Notes: generated by a model from the sequence alone, not told the origin. 64,000 bases of DNA from Leucobacter insecticola (GCF_011382965.1 NZ_CP049934.1:2232001-2296000); one strand, 5' to 3'; shown: positions 1 to 8,990, numbered from the stretch's first letter. A program made the numbers and translations.

Positions 1-600
1 CATCTACCGCAGCACTACCCAGATGCTTTGGAGCAACTTGCGCGCATCTATGGCCCAGAGAATCCGAACGAGACGGGAATGTTCACCTTCGGCTATTGGC
101 TCTGGCCAGTGGGCTCCTTCATTGCCACCTATGGCCTCGATCACCCCAACGAGTCAATCGCTGCAATCAAGGAACTCACCAAACGTCACACGGGCGAATT
201 CGCCATCCGCCCCTACATCGCGGCTCGGCCAACTGAGACAGTGGAAGTAATGCGGGGCTGGACCACATCGTCAAACGTGCATATACGCCGACTCGCGTCC
301 GAGGGACTGCGTCCGCGTCTCCCCTGGTCCAAAAGACTGACACTCTTCATCACTGAACCTCAGCCCATTTTCGAAGTACTTGACACACTCAAGGACGACA
401 CGTCAAGATTCGTGCAGAAATCGGTGGCCAATAACCTCAACGACTACCTCAAGGGCAACCGCACTGACACCCTCGACTTGCTAATTCGCTGGGCCGCAAA
501 TCCGACACCACAACGGCAATGGATTATTCGCCACGCGCTTCGCAACGAACTCAGACGCGGATCCACCGACGCCCAAAACATTCTCAAGCACGCCCTCTGA
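1..600 (+). CDS. AlkD-like DNA alkylation repair protein (5' end missing)
   Basis: The reading frame is open at base 1, so only the last 199 codons are visible. A TTG at 28 is probably not the real start. The C-terminal part is helical and repetitive, with a phrase close to FVQKSVANNLND and then LLIRWAANP, which is typical of HEAT-repeat alkylpurine DNA glycosylases of the AlkD/AlkC type. These remove bulky or cationic alkylated bases without base flipping. The catalytic residues lie upstream of the window. The stop is followed 50 bases later by a VOC gene in the same direction, so the two may be co-transcribed. The family call is fairly good; the substrate is unknown. Confidence 0.72.
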   Translation, partial: HLPQHYPDALEQLARIYGPENPNETGMFTFGYWLWPVGSFIATYGLDHPNESIAAIKELTKRHTGEFAIRPYIAARPTETVEVMRGWTTSSNVHIRRLASEGLRPRLPWSKRLTLFITEPQPIFEVLDTLKDDTSRFVQKSVANNLNDYLKGNRTDTLDLLIRWAANPTPQRQWIIRHALRNELRRGSTDAQNILKHAL

Positions 601-650
601 GCCCCAAACAACGAACACCAGGACCACAGAGTCACTTAAGGAGACACAAT

Positions 651-1061
651 ATGCGGTTCTCGGACCGCTACCCCATCATCGTCACCACAAAGAAAGATGC
701 CTCGCAGGACTTCTGGACAACCTATCTCGGCTTTGAAGCAGCATTTGAAAGCATTTGGTTCAGCCTCCTCGTCGCTGACGACAACACAGCCTCAATCGCC
801 TTCATGACACCGGATCACCCTTCAGCCCCGCCAGGGCCAAAAATCTTCAGCGGATCCGGCGTGTGTTTTGAACTGGAAGTCGAAGACGCACAAGCCACTC
901 ACGAGGCGCTCACCCGCAAGGGTCTTGTCGTCACGTACACGCTCACCGACGAGCCATTCGGTCAGCGTCGATTCGGGTTCACTGACCCTTCTGGGCTATG
1001 GGTAGATGTAGTCGAGCAGATAGCCCCGCAACCTGGCTTCTGGGACAAATACATGGTGTGA
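651..1061 (+). CDS. VOC superfamily (glyoxalase/bleomycin-resistance-like) protein
   Basis: This 136-residue protein has the usual length of a single vicinal-oxygen-chelate domain built from two beta-alpha-beta-beta-beta modules. The N-terminal module contains FWTTYLGFEA. The second ends with FGFTDPSGLWVDVVEQ, the C-terminal strand with the usual metal-ligand glutamate position. The ATG at 651 is chosen because AAGGAG lies at 638-643; upstream in-frame ATGs fall inside the preceding gene. Proteins of this type bind or modify small molecules or antibiotics. Nothing in the sequence shows the substrate. Confidence 0.8.
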   Translation: MRFSDRYPIIVTTKKDASQDFWTTYLGFEAAFESIWFSLLVADDNTASIAFMTPDHPSAPPGPKIFSGSGVCFELEVEDAQATHEALTRKGLVVTYTLTDEPFGQRRFGFTDPSGLWVDVVEQIAPQPGFWDKYMV

Positions 1062-1250
1062 CTTGCCCTGATCGCGACCGTGGCCCCAGGCAGCGCACCA
1101 TTTGGCCCAGGAGCAGCGCCGCCGCATTGTTTGTGACGTTCCTGGCACGCAACGGGATCCTGCGAAACGACGCCGACTTGCCGCGCATCACCAACAACAC
1201 CCTCGCGGCAATCACGCTGACTGCTCATCCAGAGCCCCAATAGACCCACT

Positions 1251-2144
1251 TCACCAAGCAGAAAGCTTGTCCGGGTTCATCGCAAACCAGATATTGCTGA
1301 TCCTCCCCGACTCCACGCCGAACGAAATCACGCCGGTCACCCGCTTTCTGCCTCGCAGCCCCGTCCGCACGAGCGCAAACCCCGGCAACCCGTTCACCTC
1401 GACACGTTCAATCGCGGTGCCGGGCAGTGGACGCCGCAGGATCCCGAGCAGGAAGCGCGCCACCTGTTCGGCCCCGACAGTCGGGCGTTTGGCGATCCCT
1501 ATCCTGCCATTGCCGTCACTCACCGAGACCACCCGCGGGTCGAGCACCGCGATTAATCCGGCGAAGTCACCCTGCTCACACGCCTGCTGAAACGCATCGA
1601 CCAGCCTGGCATGCTCGGCAGGGTCGCTGGGCCTGGATCGCGCATCGCGCAAATGCCGGCGTGCCGAAGCCGCAGCCTGCCGCGTCGCCTCGGGCGTGCG
1701 CCCCACAATCTCAGCAATCTCCGCATAGCGCAGCCCAAACACCTCGTGCAACACATACGAGACCCGTTCCGCGGGCGTCAACGATTCCAACACCACCAAC
1801 AGCGCCATGCTCACCTGGTTATCGAGAGTGACCCGGTCGAGAGGATCGGGATCCGGCACCACATGCGCCGGAATCGGCTCCGGCAGCCACGGCCCAACAT
1901 AGCGCTCGCGTCGCTTCGGCGCAGAGTCCAGCAGGTTGATGCACAGCCGCGATGCCGCGGTCGTCAGCCAGGCAGCGGGCCGCTCGATACGCTCACGTTC
2001 AGCTGCCGTCAGCCGATACCACCGCTCAAAACTTAGCTGCGCGACATCTTCTGCGTCGCTCCAGCTCCCCAACATGCGATACGCCAGCCACGTCAACCGC
2101 GCGCGCGCGCCCTCAACCTCGCCCTCAACCTCGCTCTCAACCAT
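1251..2144 (-). CDS. ECF41-family sigma factor with fused SnoaL-like regulatory domain
   Basis: The 297-residue protein has sigma region 2 (about residues 15-85, with YRMLGSWSDAEDVAQ), sigma region 4 (about 115-175, YAEIAEIVGRTPEATRQ) and a C-terminal NTF2/SnoaL-like extension of about 110 residues. Three signatures of group ECF41 are visible: WLPEP in the linker, DGNGR as a variant of DGGGR in the extension, and NPDKL at the C-terminus. In ECF41 the extension replaces an anti-sigma factor and tunes activity in cis. GGGAGG precedes the ATG. The N-terminus is encoded by short 12-bp repeats (VESEVEGEVEG). The divergent oxidoreductase matches the known association of this group with carboxymuconolactone decarboxylase, oxidoreductase or epimerase genes, and it is probably the main target. 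Confidence 0.9.
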   Translation of the reverse strand: MVESEVEGEVEGARARLTWLAYRMLGSWSDAEDVAQLSFERWYRLTAAERERIERPAAWLTTAASRLCINLLDSAPKRRERYVGPWLPEPIPAHVVPDPDPLDRVTLDNQVSMALLVVLESLTPAERVSYVLHEVFGLRYAEIAEIVGRTPEATRQAAASARRHLRDARSRPSDPAEHARLVDAFQQACEQGDFAGLIAVLDPRVVSVSDGNGRIGIAKRPTVGAEQVARFLLGILRRPLPGTAIERVEVNGLPGFALVRTGLRGRKRVTGVISFGVESGRISNIWFAMNPDKLSAW

Positions 2145-2171
2145 GCTTGAGCCTCCCTCTCCCCCAATTCT

Positions 2172-2229
2172 GACCGAGCATCACCCGGGAATGTGAGGCG
2201 AACCTCACACTTCCTCGCCGTTCCCGGTC
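2172..2229. promoter_or_regulatory. Symmetric divergent ECF41-type promoter region
   Basis: On the + strand CCTCACA (2203-2209) is followed by exactly 16 bases and GGTC (2226-2229). On the - strand the same CCTCACA (2198-2192) is followed by exactly 16 bases and GGTC (2175-2172). The two -35-like elements form a perfect 7-bp inverted repeat around the loop CGAA (2192-2209). As I recall it, the ECF41 consensus is TGTCACA, 16 bases, CGTC, so each half matches 8 of 11 positions. The layout predicts that the sigma factor drives both itself and the facing oxidoreductase from one symmetric site. Confidence 0.6.
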
Positions 2230-2264
2230 AGACTGGGTGAACCCTACGGACAGAGAGACAGGAC

Positions 2265-3347
2265 ATGAGCCAGGAAATGTACGACGTCATCGTGATCGGC
2301 GGCGGATACGCGGGGGTTACCGCGGTGGCCAGACTCCCCCGCAGCGCGCGAGTTGCGCTCGTTGATCCCAAACCCAACTTTGTGCACCGCGTCCACCTCC
2401 ACGAACACGCCGCGGGCGGCGACATTCGCGTGGAGAAGCCCTTTCACCAGGTACTCCGGCGCGGTGTCGTGCACCACCGTACCAGTGCGGTGCAGGTCGA
2501 GCCCGGGATCGTGCGTCTCGGTGATGGCACAACGCTGCGCACGCGACACATCTTGCTCACCACCGGCAGCGACGAACCCACCCCGAACGGAATCAACTCG
2601 CTCGCGTCAGCCTCCAAGATCCGTCAGCGGCTCGCCGAGTTGCGCCCCGGAGCTCGGATCGCGATCCGCGGGGCTGGCCTCACCGGGATTGAGCTCGCGG
2701 CGGAGATCGCCTATCGTCGCCCCGAACTCACGGTACACCTGAACGGGAGGAGCCCCGCGGGGGCCGACCTTCCCGAACGCGCACACGATTACCTTCGCGG
2801 CACACTCGAAACCCTGGGAGTGGTGCTCGACGGCACTAGCCCAGGGGCAGACCTGCACATCGATACCACCGGGTTTCACTACTCCCCGCTGACAAGCGCC
2901 TCCTCGCTCGCGGAGGCAACACCCCCACGAAACGCAACCCACGGGCAACTGCAAGTGTCGGCAACACTGGAGAGCGTGCCGGGAATCTGGGGCGCGGGAG
3001 ACGCCGTCCAGGTTGCGGGCCAGGATCATCTCCGCGGCGGTTGCGCGGTCGCGGTCCCCATGGGAGCTCACGCGGCAGACAACATCGCCCGAGCACTCAA
3101 AGACCAGCCACCCAGGCCGCTCGACTTCGGTTATGCGGTGCGCTGCCTGAGCCTCGGGCGACGAAACGGCCTGATCCTCGCGGTGGATCCATTGAATCAC
3201 CCCCAGAAGGCATTCATTCCCGGCCTGCCAGGAGCCTGGGCCAAGAGCATGGTCTGCAGCGCGGTACTGTTCGCATCCTCCCCAGTCTTTTCCACTTTCG
3301 CCGGGATGAAGCGGCGATCCGGGCTGCACCGTCGCGCTCACACCTAG
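2265..3347 (+). CDS. FAD-dependent pyridine nucleotide-disulfide oxidoreductase (NDH-2/FSP1-like)
   Basis: The 360-residue protein opens with the FAD dinucleotide-binding motif VIVIGGGYAGVTAV (about residues 8-21). It has a second Rossmann motif, IRGAGLTGIELAAEI, near residue 135 for NAD(P)H, and a C-terminal GIWGAGDAVQV motif near residue 245 that contacts the flavin. There is no CxxxxC redox pair, so it belongs with single-subunit NAD(P)H:quinone-type reductases rather than thioredoxin reductases. It is divergent from the ECF41 sigma gene and sits behind a matching promoter, which suggests a sigma-controlled stress or redox role. The electron acceptor is not known. Confidence 0.82.
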   Translation: MSQEMYDVIVIGGGYAGVTAVARLPRSARVALVDPKPNFVHRVHLHEHAAGGDIRVEKPFHQVLRRGVVHHRTSAVQVEPGIVRLGDGTTLRTRHILLTTGSDEPTPNGINSLASASKIRQRLAELRPGARIAIRGAGLTGIELAAEIAYRRPELTVHLNGRSPAGADLPERAHDYLRGTLETLGVVLDGTSPGADLHIDTTGFHYSPLTSASSLAEATPPRNATHGQLQVSATLESVPGIWGAGDAVQVAGQDHLRGGCAVAVPMGAHAADNIARALKDQPPRPLDFGYAVRCLSLGRRNGLILAVDPLNHPQKAFIPGLPGAWAKSMVCSAVLFASSPVFSTFAGMKRRSGLHRRAHT

Positions 3348-3388
3348 CCTTTTGGCACCTGGGTCAGAGCGGCATGATCTCTTCACAG

Positions 3389-3416
3389 TTGCCTATCTAT
3401 ACATCGAGTGTATAGA
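3389..3416 (+). promoter_or_regulatory. padR promoter with overlapping palindromic operator
   Basis: TCTATACA (3396-3403) and TGTATAGA (3409-3416) form perfect 8-bp arms around five bases. They overlap a possible promoter, TTGCCT (3389-3394), 16 bases, TATAGA (3411-3416). The -10 box ends eight bases before the ATG at 3425 and there is no Shine-Dalgarno, so the transcript may be leaderless. The position over the -10 region suggests autorepression by the PadR protein. Confidence 0.55.
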
Positions 3417-3424
3417 CTCCGTGT

Positions 3425-3961
3425 ATGGCACAAATGGAAAGCTCCCTCGCCCTTCTCGGGCTCCTCAGCACCGAGCCAAGCTACGGCTACGACCTGAAGC
3501 ACGACTACGATCGCTGGTTCGGCGCCGAGAAACCACTCGCCTTCGGCCAGGTGTACGCCACGCTCGCTCGCCTCGTAAAGAACGGCCTTATCGAACTCCT
3601 CGGCGACGAGGCAGGATCTGGGCCTGAGCGCAAGCGCTACGACATCACCCCTACCGGCCGCGAGCGGGTTCAACAGTGGCTTTTTACACCCGACACCCCA
3701 TCCGAAGCCATGCAATCGAACCTCTTCGCGAAAGCAGTCATTGCGATCCTGCTCGGCCAAGATACCGCGGAGCTGCTCGAGGCACAGCGCGCAGAGCACA
3801 TGCGCCGCATGCGCGAGCTCACCCAACAGAAACGGGGCGCCAGCTTCGCCACGGTTCTGCTGTGCGATCACGCCCTGTTTCACATCGAGGCCGATCTGCG
3901 TTGGATCGATCTCACCGCAGCACGACTCGAAGAACTCACAGAAGAGGTGGCGTCAGCATGA
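3425..3961 (+). CDS. PadR-family transcriptional regulator
   Basis: The 178-residue protein has the PadR winged helix at the N-terminus (LALLGLLSTEPSYGYDL, then the recognition region FGQVYATLARLVKNGLIE) and a C-terminal helical dimerisation part that includes LLEAQRAEHMRRMRELT. PadR proteins usually repress adjacent efflux or detoxification genes and respond to small ligands. Here the gene overlaps the downstream ABC ATPase by an ATGA junction, so regulator and transporter are one operon, controlled from the palindrome just upstream. Confidence 0.9.
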   Translation: MAQMESSLALLGLLSTEPSYGYDLKHDYDRWFGAEKPLAFGQVYATLARLVKNGLIELLGDEAGSGPERKRYDITPTGRERVQQWLFTPDTPSEAMQSNLFAKAVIAILLGQDTAELLEAQRAEHMRRMRELTQQKRGASFATVLLCDHALFHIEADLRWIDLTAARLEELTEEVASA

Positions 3962-4683
3962 ACGAACTCAAACCCTCCACCCACCCTCCCCTTTTCAGTC
4001 TTCGCGGGGTGACGCGTTCCTTCGGACAGATCGAGGCCCTGCGCGGGATCGATCTCGACATCGATCAGGGTGAGATTCTGGCGATCATGGGGCCATCGGG
4101 ATCCGGCAAATCCACCCTGCTACACACGCTAGCGGGCGTCATCCCCCCAGACGGCGGTGCCGTGCACTACGGCAACACCGCACTCGAATCGCTCGGCGAG
4201 ACGGCACGCGCGCGACTCCGCCTCAGAGATTTCGGCTTCGTCTTCCAGTTCGGCCAGCTCCTCCCGGACCTCACCGCGCTCGACAACGTTTCGCTGCCGC
4301 TCCTACTGCAGGGTTTCAAGCGCCGCGTTGCGCTCTCCCAGGCGGCGAGCTGGCTCGACCGTCTCGGCCTCGCCGACCACAGACAGGCGCTCCCGGGTGA
4401 GCTGTCCGGAGGCCAAGCCCAGCGAGTCGCGGTGGCACGAGCACTCGTCACCGGCCCGAAGGTCTTGTTTGCCGACGAGCCAACCGGCTCCCTCGATTCC
4501 CTGGCCGCCGAGAACGTGATCTCGCTGCTCACCGATATCACACGGAGCAGCGGCACCACCGTCATCATCGTGACCCACGACTCTCGCACCGCTTCCTATG
4601 CTGACCGCGAGGTTGTCGTGCGCGACGGGCGCATTTCCGGAAACGCGAATGCGCTTCGCACGCCCGAGGGGGTCCACGCATGA
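3958..4683 (+). CDS. ABC transporter ATP-binding protein (LolD/MacB type)
   Basis: The 241-residue ATPase carries Walker A GPSGSGKST (about residues 45-53), the Q-loop region FVFQFGQLLPDLTALDN, the signature LSGGQAQRVAVARAL, Walker B VLFADEPTGSLD and a switch histidine in VTHD. The LSGGQ spacing and the TGSLD D-loop place it with MacB/LolD/FtsE-type ATPases that pair with FtsX-like permeases. The ATG at 3958 overlaps the padR stop, and its own stop overlaps the permease start, so the three genes are translationally coupled. Confidence 0.92.
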   Translation: MNELKPSTHPPLFSLRGVTRSFGQIEALRGIDLDIDQGEILAIMGPSGSGKSTLLHTLAGVIPPDGGAVHYGNTALESLGETARARLRLRDFGFVFQFGQLLPDLTALDNVSLPLLLQGFKRRVALSQAASWLDRLGLADHRQALPGELSGGQAQRVAVARALVTGPKVLFADEPTGSLDSLAAENVISLLTDITRSSGTTVIIVTHDSRTASYADREVVVRDGRISGNANALRTPEGVHA

Positions 4684-7013
4684 AGAACCTCGGCACCTTG
4701 ACCTGGCTTATCGGCGGCCGCGCCAAGGGAGGACGGCTCCGACTCGTGGGCACCGCGGCAGGTCTCGCCGTCGGCACCATGCTGCTACTGCTCGTTTTCG
4801 CGGCGTATCAAGGGATGACCGACCGCGCGGCTCGCGCCGACGTGTACACCCACCTGGGGTATGCAGGCTTGCCCAGTCAGGGCGGCGAAGACACCAGCCC
4901 CGAGCTCGGCGCCACCGAATTCCTGACGATGGCTACCTCGTTCGGCGGCGGCTACGACCGGTTTCAGGATCAGCGCATCACGCGAGTCGACGTAGCTGCT
5001 GCAGCAAGCTCAGCTGCGACCCTCCCCGGCCTAGACGCACTACCAGAGCCCGGCGAATATCTCGCTTCCCCCGCGCTCGCCGAACTCATCTCGAAGCACC
5101 CCGAAGACCAACTCGGTGCGCGCTATGGCTCCATGGCGGGGTTGATTGGGGATGCAGGCCTGATGGGCCCCGATACCCTACTCATTGTCATCGGCCACGA
5201 TCCCCACGCTATTGCTCAAACGGCCGGGGTAATCACCGTCGACGCGGCAAACCTGACCGGGAGCCCCTACCAAAACTTCAGCTACATGATCATCGCGCTC
5301 ATCGGCGGTCTCGCAGTCCTCTTCCCCGTAGTCATCCTGATCAGCATTGTTACAAAGCTTGACCAGGCCGCCCGCTCTGACCGTTTTCGCACGCTTGGCC
5401 TTGTCGGAGCAACGCCGATGCGGATCGCCACAATTTCCGCCTTCGAGACCGCCGCGGTGGGCATCATCGGCACGTTCGCGGGCGTCGTTCTCTACTGGCT
5501 GAGCCTGCCCGTCGTTGCGCAACTTCGTATTGGCGAGTCACGCTTCTTCGTCTCAGACTTGACACTCAGCCTGGGCGGCATTGTTGCGGCGGCAGTCCTG
5601 ATCATTCTGAGCACGACTCTCACCGCGCACTTCTCCGCGCTGCGTGCACAGCGGGGGATCCGCAGCACCGCGCGGGACATCCCCGAGAAGCGCCCGAGTT
5701 TGTGGCGTCTCACTCCGCTAACACTCGGGCTCGGGCTCCTCGCGGTCACGGCGACCGCAAGTCTCTTCTACGGACAAACCCCCGAGAACGAGCGTTCGGG
5801 GATCGCGGCGCTCCTTATCCAGCTCATTAGCGTGACCCTCATCCCCAGTTTCCTCTTCACCGCTTTTGGCCTCGTGCTTGCCGGTCCACTCCTACTTTCA
5901 TGGACAGCGCGACTATCTGTCCGGCGAGCGAAGAGCCCGGAGGGTGTGCTCGCGCTGAATCGTCTCATGCGCCGCCCCTCAGCAACGTTCAGAACCGTGA
6001 GCGGCCTGGTGCTCGCACTCTTTGTCGTCACCGTCTTTGCCGTGGCCCTGACCACGGATCAAACCGAACAGACACAAAACCAAGCGGCCGCGACTTCTCA
6101 CCACCACGTCCCTTTCGATGCTTTCATGGCCGAGGTTTCCCCCAGCCTTGCCTACGATTCCAGCCTGTGGAACGAGACGGAAAGCACCGCCGCCATCGCT
6201 GCTGCTCAACACTTGACCCAAACAGCTTCAGAGGTTTCTGGGGTGACGGGCGCCTTCGTGATATTCAATTCTTCGCCAAGCTTCGATGATAACCGCTACC
6301 TGTTGCGCACCGCTGATGCGCGGGCGCTCGGGCTTGACGTGCCGAACGGTGCCGAATTCGTCTCAGTGAGCTCTGACTATTTTTACTACTCACCGACTTC
6401 GCAATCACCGCCTCCGGTGACCGTCAAAGCCGCTGAAGGCCTCGCGCCCCTGGGGGTCCCGATGTTTGTGGTGGTCACGACGGACGGGACTTCCGGGACC
6501 CAAGAGCGCGTGCGCACCACGCTGTCGCTCAGCCCCTTTTCCTCGGCCATCACACACGGTTCCCCTCCCCAAACCCTGAACGAAGGAATGCAGAACAACG
6601 GCTCACTCAGCTGGGCGCAGCAATACAAGGGGCTCGCAAACATTGGGATCGTGATCGCAGCGCTCATCTCCGTCGTATCTCTTGCGGTTTCCATCCTCGC
6701 TGGCGTCATCGAACGGCGTCGAGCGCTCGCACTGCTGCGGCTGACGGGCATGCCTGCCACGAAGCTGCGCCGCATGATTACGCTGGAAGCGGCGGTGCCG
6801 TTCGCAACCACGTTCCTGCTGTGCATCGTTACCGGCGCGTTTACCGCGTGGGCGATCATCACGGGCCTCAACCCAAGGCGAACGGTCACCTGGCCCGAAC
6901 CCGGATACTATCTGGCGGTCGTGTTCTGCCTGCTGGCCGCCATCCTCGCGGTCCTCGCGACGTTCCGCACGGTCGGGCGTAGTACGGCCCTCACTGAGAC
7001 GCGCTTTGAATAG
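4680..7013 (+). CDS. FtsX-like ABC transporter permease
   Basis: The 777-residue membrane protein begins with a transmembrane segment around residues 23-42, followed by an extracytoplasmic stretch of about 160 residues. It has two FtsX-type membrane cores: one near residues 200-320 (MIIALIGGLAVLFPVVILIS) and one near 645-775 (IGIVIAALISVVSLAVSILA). Additional helices lie around 340-470, giving about 10 in all, as in duplicated FtsX permeases. The large extracytoplasmic loops are typical of transporters that handle peptides, lipids or antibiotics by mechanotransmission. With the ATPase and PadR it is probably an inducible efflux or cell-envelope defence pump. The substrate is unknown. Confidence 0.9.
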   Translation: MKNLGTLTWLIGGRAKGGRLRLVGTAAGLAVGTMLLLLVFAAYQGMTDRAARADVYTHLGYAGLPSQGGEDTSPELGATEFLTMATSFGGGYDRFQDQRITRVDVAAAASSAATLPGLDALPEPGEYLASPALAELISKHPEDQLGARYGSMAGLIGDAGLMGPDTLLIVIGHDPHAIAQTAGVITVDAANLTGSPYQNFSYMIIALIGGLAVLFPVVILISIVTKLDQAARSDRFRTLGLVGATPMRIATISAFETAAVGIIGTFAGVVLYWLSLPVVAQLRIGESRFFVSDLTLSLGGIVAAAVLIILSTTLTAHFSALRAQRGIRSTARDIPEKRPSLWRLTPLTLGLGLLAVTATASLFYGQTPENERSGIAALLIQLISVTLIPSFLFTAFGLVLAGPLLLSWTARLSVRRAKSPEGVLALNRLMRRPSATFRTVSGLVLALFVVTVFAVALTTDQTEQTQNQAAATSHHHVPFDAFMAEVSPSLAYDSSLWNETESTAAIAAAQHLTQTASEVSGVTGAFVIFNSSPSFDDNRYLLRTADARALGLDVPNGAEFVSVSSDYFYYSPTSQSPPPVTVKAAEGLAPLGVPMFVVVTTDGTSGTQERVRTTLSLSPFSSAITHGSPPQTLNEGMQNNGSLSWAQQYKGLANIGIVIAALISVVSLAVSILAGVIERRRALALLRLTGMPATKLRRMITLEAAVPFATTFLLCIVTGAFTAWAIITGLNPRRTVTWPEPGYYLAVVFCLLAAILAVLATFRTVGRSTALTETRFE

Positions 7014-7019
7014 CCTTCA

Positions 7020-7068
7020 TTAGCAACCAAGGTTGACACACCCCCACTTAGCAATGTAGGTTGACAGA
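7020..7068 (+). repeat. Tandem 29-bp-spaced operator-like direct repeat
   Basis: TTAGCAACCAAGGTTGACA starts at 7020 and TTAGCAATGTAGGTTGACA starts at 7049. They are 19-base copies with three mismatches, exactly 29 bp apart. The first contains the dyad CAACC-AA-GGTTG. Both end in the -35-like TTGACA. They lie immediately before the small HTH gene, which is the likely repressor binding there. Confidence 0.5.
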
Positions 7069-7069
7069 C

Positions 7070-7315
7070 ATGAGCACCACTCAGATCACCGAGATTGCTG
7101 CGGACACCAGCGATCCGAGAGCCGGCTTGCGCGCGGTCGCCTCCCTGCGAGTCCTCACCGACTCGCTTGAACTCCGCCAGGTTGAGGCCGCGCTGCGTGC
7201 CGGCCTCAGCTGGCAGAGCATTGCAGATGCCCTCGGCGTCAGCAGACAAGCCGTGCACAAGAAGTACGCCAAACGCATCGACCAGAGCATCCCCGTCCCC
7301 AGGAGAAACACTTGA
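7070..7315 (+). CDS. Small helix-turn-helix protein
   Basis: The 81-residue protein has one clear helix-turn-helix near the C-terminus: GLSWQSIADALGVSRQAVHK. The ATG at 7070 is preferred over the TTG at 7061 because the latter lies inside the upstream direct repeat. It overlaps the next gene by a TTGA junction. Small HTH proteins next to Clp_N-domain proteins are a recurring actinobacterial pair, and this one probably controls the two-gene operon through the repeats at 7020-7068. No transmembrane or catalytic features are present. Confidence 0.75.
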   Translation: MSTTQITEIAADTSDPRAGLRAVASLRVLTDSLELRQVEAALRAGLSWQSIADALGVSRQAVHKKYAKRIDQSIPVPRRNT

Positions 7316-8312
7316 GCAAACTACTCGACATCGCACGCACCAGCCAACAGCTGACGATCGCCGCCGGCGAAGAAGCGTCCCGCAGCGGCCAGCGCACCAT
7401 TGACTTCGATCACTTGTTTCTCGCGCTCGTACTCAGCGATCAGGCCGCCGGTCAGGTTCTGCGCGGGCTCGGGATCACGATCCAGGCCGCCCGCGACGCC
7501 GTCGAGTCCTATCACCGCGAGCAACTCGACGCTCTCGGCCTCGGTGCCGCCATGCCCGAGGCAGGCGATATCGTGTTCCACGAAACCGGCGGCTACGAAC
7601 TCAATAGGCGCAGCCAAGAGGTATTTCAGAACGCCGGGAAGGGCAAGAAGGCGGGCGACGCCGCAGCCGTGCTGCGCGAACTCCTTGATGACCCGAGCGG
7701 CATGATCCCGAGCATTCTCGACCGTCTCGACACGACCCCCGAGGAGGTCCGCACCCGGCTGGATCAAGCCGCGAGCATCCCGGAGCTCGCCACCAAGCAT
7801 GTGCGCGCCCCCAAGCAGCCAGGGCTTGCGTCGAGCAGGATCGAGGCCTTCGTGCCGGCATCTATCGAGCAGGTATGGGAACTGCTGGTCGATCCCGAAC
7901 ACATGCCGCAGTGGGATATGTACACCGGCTCGGTGGAGCTGCCTGAAGACCCCGATACCGGGCTTGGATCCCGGCAAGGCGATAGCTGGATCGCCCGCGC
8001 GCGCACCGAGTCGCCTGACGGGAAGCCGCTGCGCGTCAACGAGAATTACGTGCGCCGCCAAGTTACGGTGACCCACGTATCGCCGCGCAGCAAGATCGCG
8101 TGGCGGATCGCACACATGGACACGCCCCGCCCCATTGCGATGCGCACCGAGATCGCACTCTCCCCCGCCGCCGGTGGCACCCAGCTGACCATCACGGTGA
8201 GCCACGAACGTCGAAACCCGCTCCGCTGGTTCGTGAGCGCCCCGTGTGGCGCTTCGCCCGCTGGATCTACCTGACGCAGACGGGCAGCGGACTCAGCCGC
8301 GCGTTTCGCTAG
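7312..8312 (+). CDS. Clp N-terminal domain + SRPBCC domain protein (one frameshift)
   Basis: Residues 1-150 resemble the Clp_N repeat domain (FDHLFLALVLSDQAAGQVLRG), without any AAA+ ATPase. Residues about 165-325 are an SRPBCC/polyketide-cyclase-like lipid-binding domain (VPASIEQVWELLVDPEHMPQWD). The frame as written stops at 8274, but the +1 frame continues with RPVWRFARWIYL and ends SRAFR at 8312, which is the expected SRPBCC tail. A single missing C near 8240 would restore it. The start is TTG at 7312, with AGGAG at 7301-7305. It may bind a hydrophobic ligand or a protein substrate; the function is unknown. Confidence 0.75.
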
Positions 8313-8381
8313 AAGAATATGCGTCACTACGTAGCGAACCGAGTGCCAAGGAGGGGCCATCACACAGGATAGAATTGCGAC

Positions 8382-8972
8382 ATGCGTAGTTTTTTCGCCG
8401 CTGGCAGCCTGACCGTTTCACTCCTTTTGCTCGCAGGGTGCGCAAGCCAAGATGCATCACCTAGCGTGGAGCCAGAACCCACATCGTCGAGCGATTCCCA
8501 AGAGACGAAACCCCAGGACGGGTTCACGATCGATCACATCAAGTCATGTGACGACGTCGCGGTCGTGGTGGCTCCCTATATTTGAGAACCTCGTCCTTAC
8601 GAGGGCAACACCGTCAACGAGTGGGGCGCGAACTGCGACTGGGAGACTGCCGAGCGCGACTATGACATCGCCAATGCCAGGTCGGTGTCAGTTGGCCTTA
8701 CTCCCGTCGAGGCAGGTGCCGAGGTTCCTGATCTGGGACTTGTTATGCAGATGGAGGGTTGCTCAGTAATTTCAGATAGCTGGGTTGAGTCGAACGGTGG
8801 TGTCGCCTACACGTGCACCCCGGAGACAGCCGTTGCCGGAGTGACCGTCACAACGGTGTGGCTGCCCGGAGTTGAAATATCGACCGGTGGCGCGCAGGTG
8901 GCCGGCTACCCGGCACTTGACGCCGCCGCAGCCTTGGAGATCGCGAAGCGCCTCGTCAATAAGGCACGATAA
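8382..8972 (+). pseudogene. DUF3558-like lipoprotein interrupted by an in-frame TGA
   Basis: The N-terminus is a lipoprotein signal peptide with lipobox LLAGC followed by a Ser/Pro/Glu-rich linker. After residue 67 there is a TGA (8583-8585), and the same frame then continues to 8972 with EPRPYEGNTVNEWGANCDWE and further cysteines (MEGCSV, AYTCTPE), as in actinobacterial DUF3558 lipoproteins. Two compensating one-base errors would give YIENLVPYEGN instead, which reads more naturally. So this is either one nonsense codon or sequence error. A -10-like TAGAAT (8370-8375) sits six bases before the ATG, suggesting a leaderless transcript. Confidence 0.6.
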
Positions 8973-8990
8973 CCGCGAAAGGAATCGAGG

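Noticed and set aside
1075..1243. Forward frame resembling the end of a Fic/Doc-type protein (ALFVTFLARNGILRNDADL).
   Set aside because: It is only about 50 residues, has no HPFx[DE]GN motif and no start signal, and overlaps the VOC gene end in another frame. It may be a remnant but cannot be supported.
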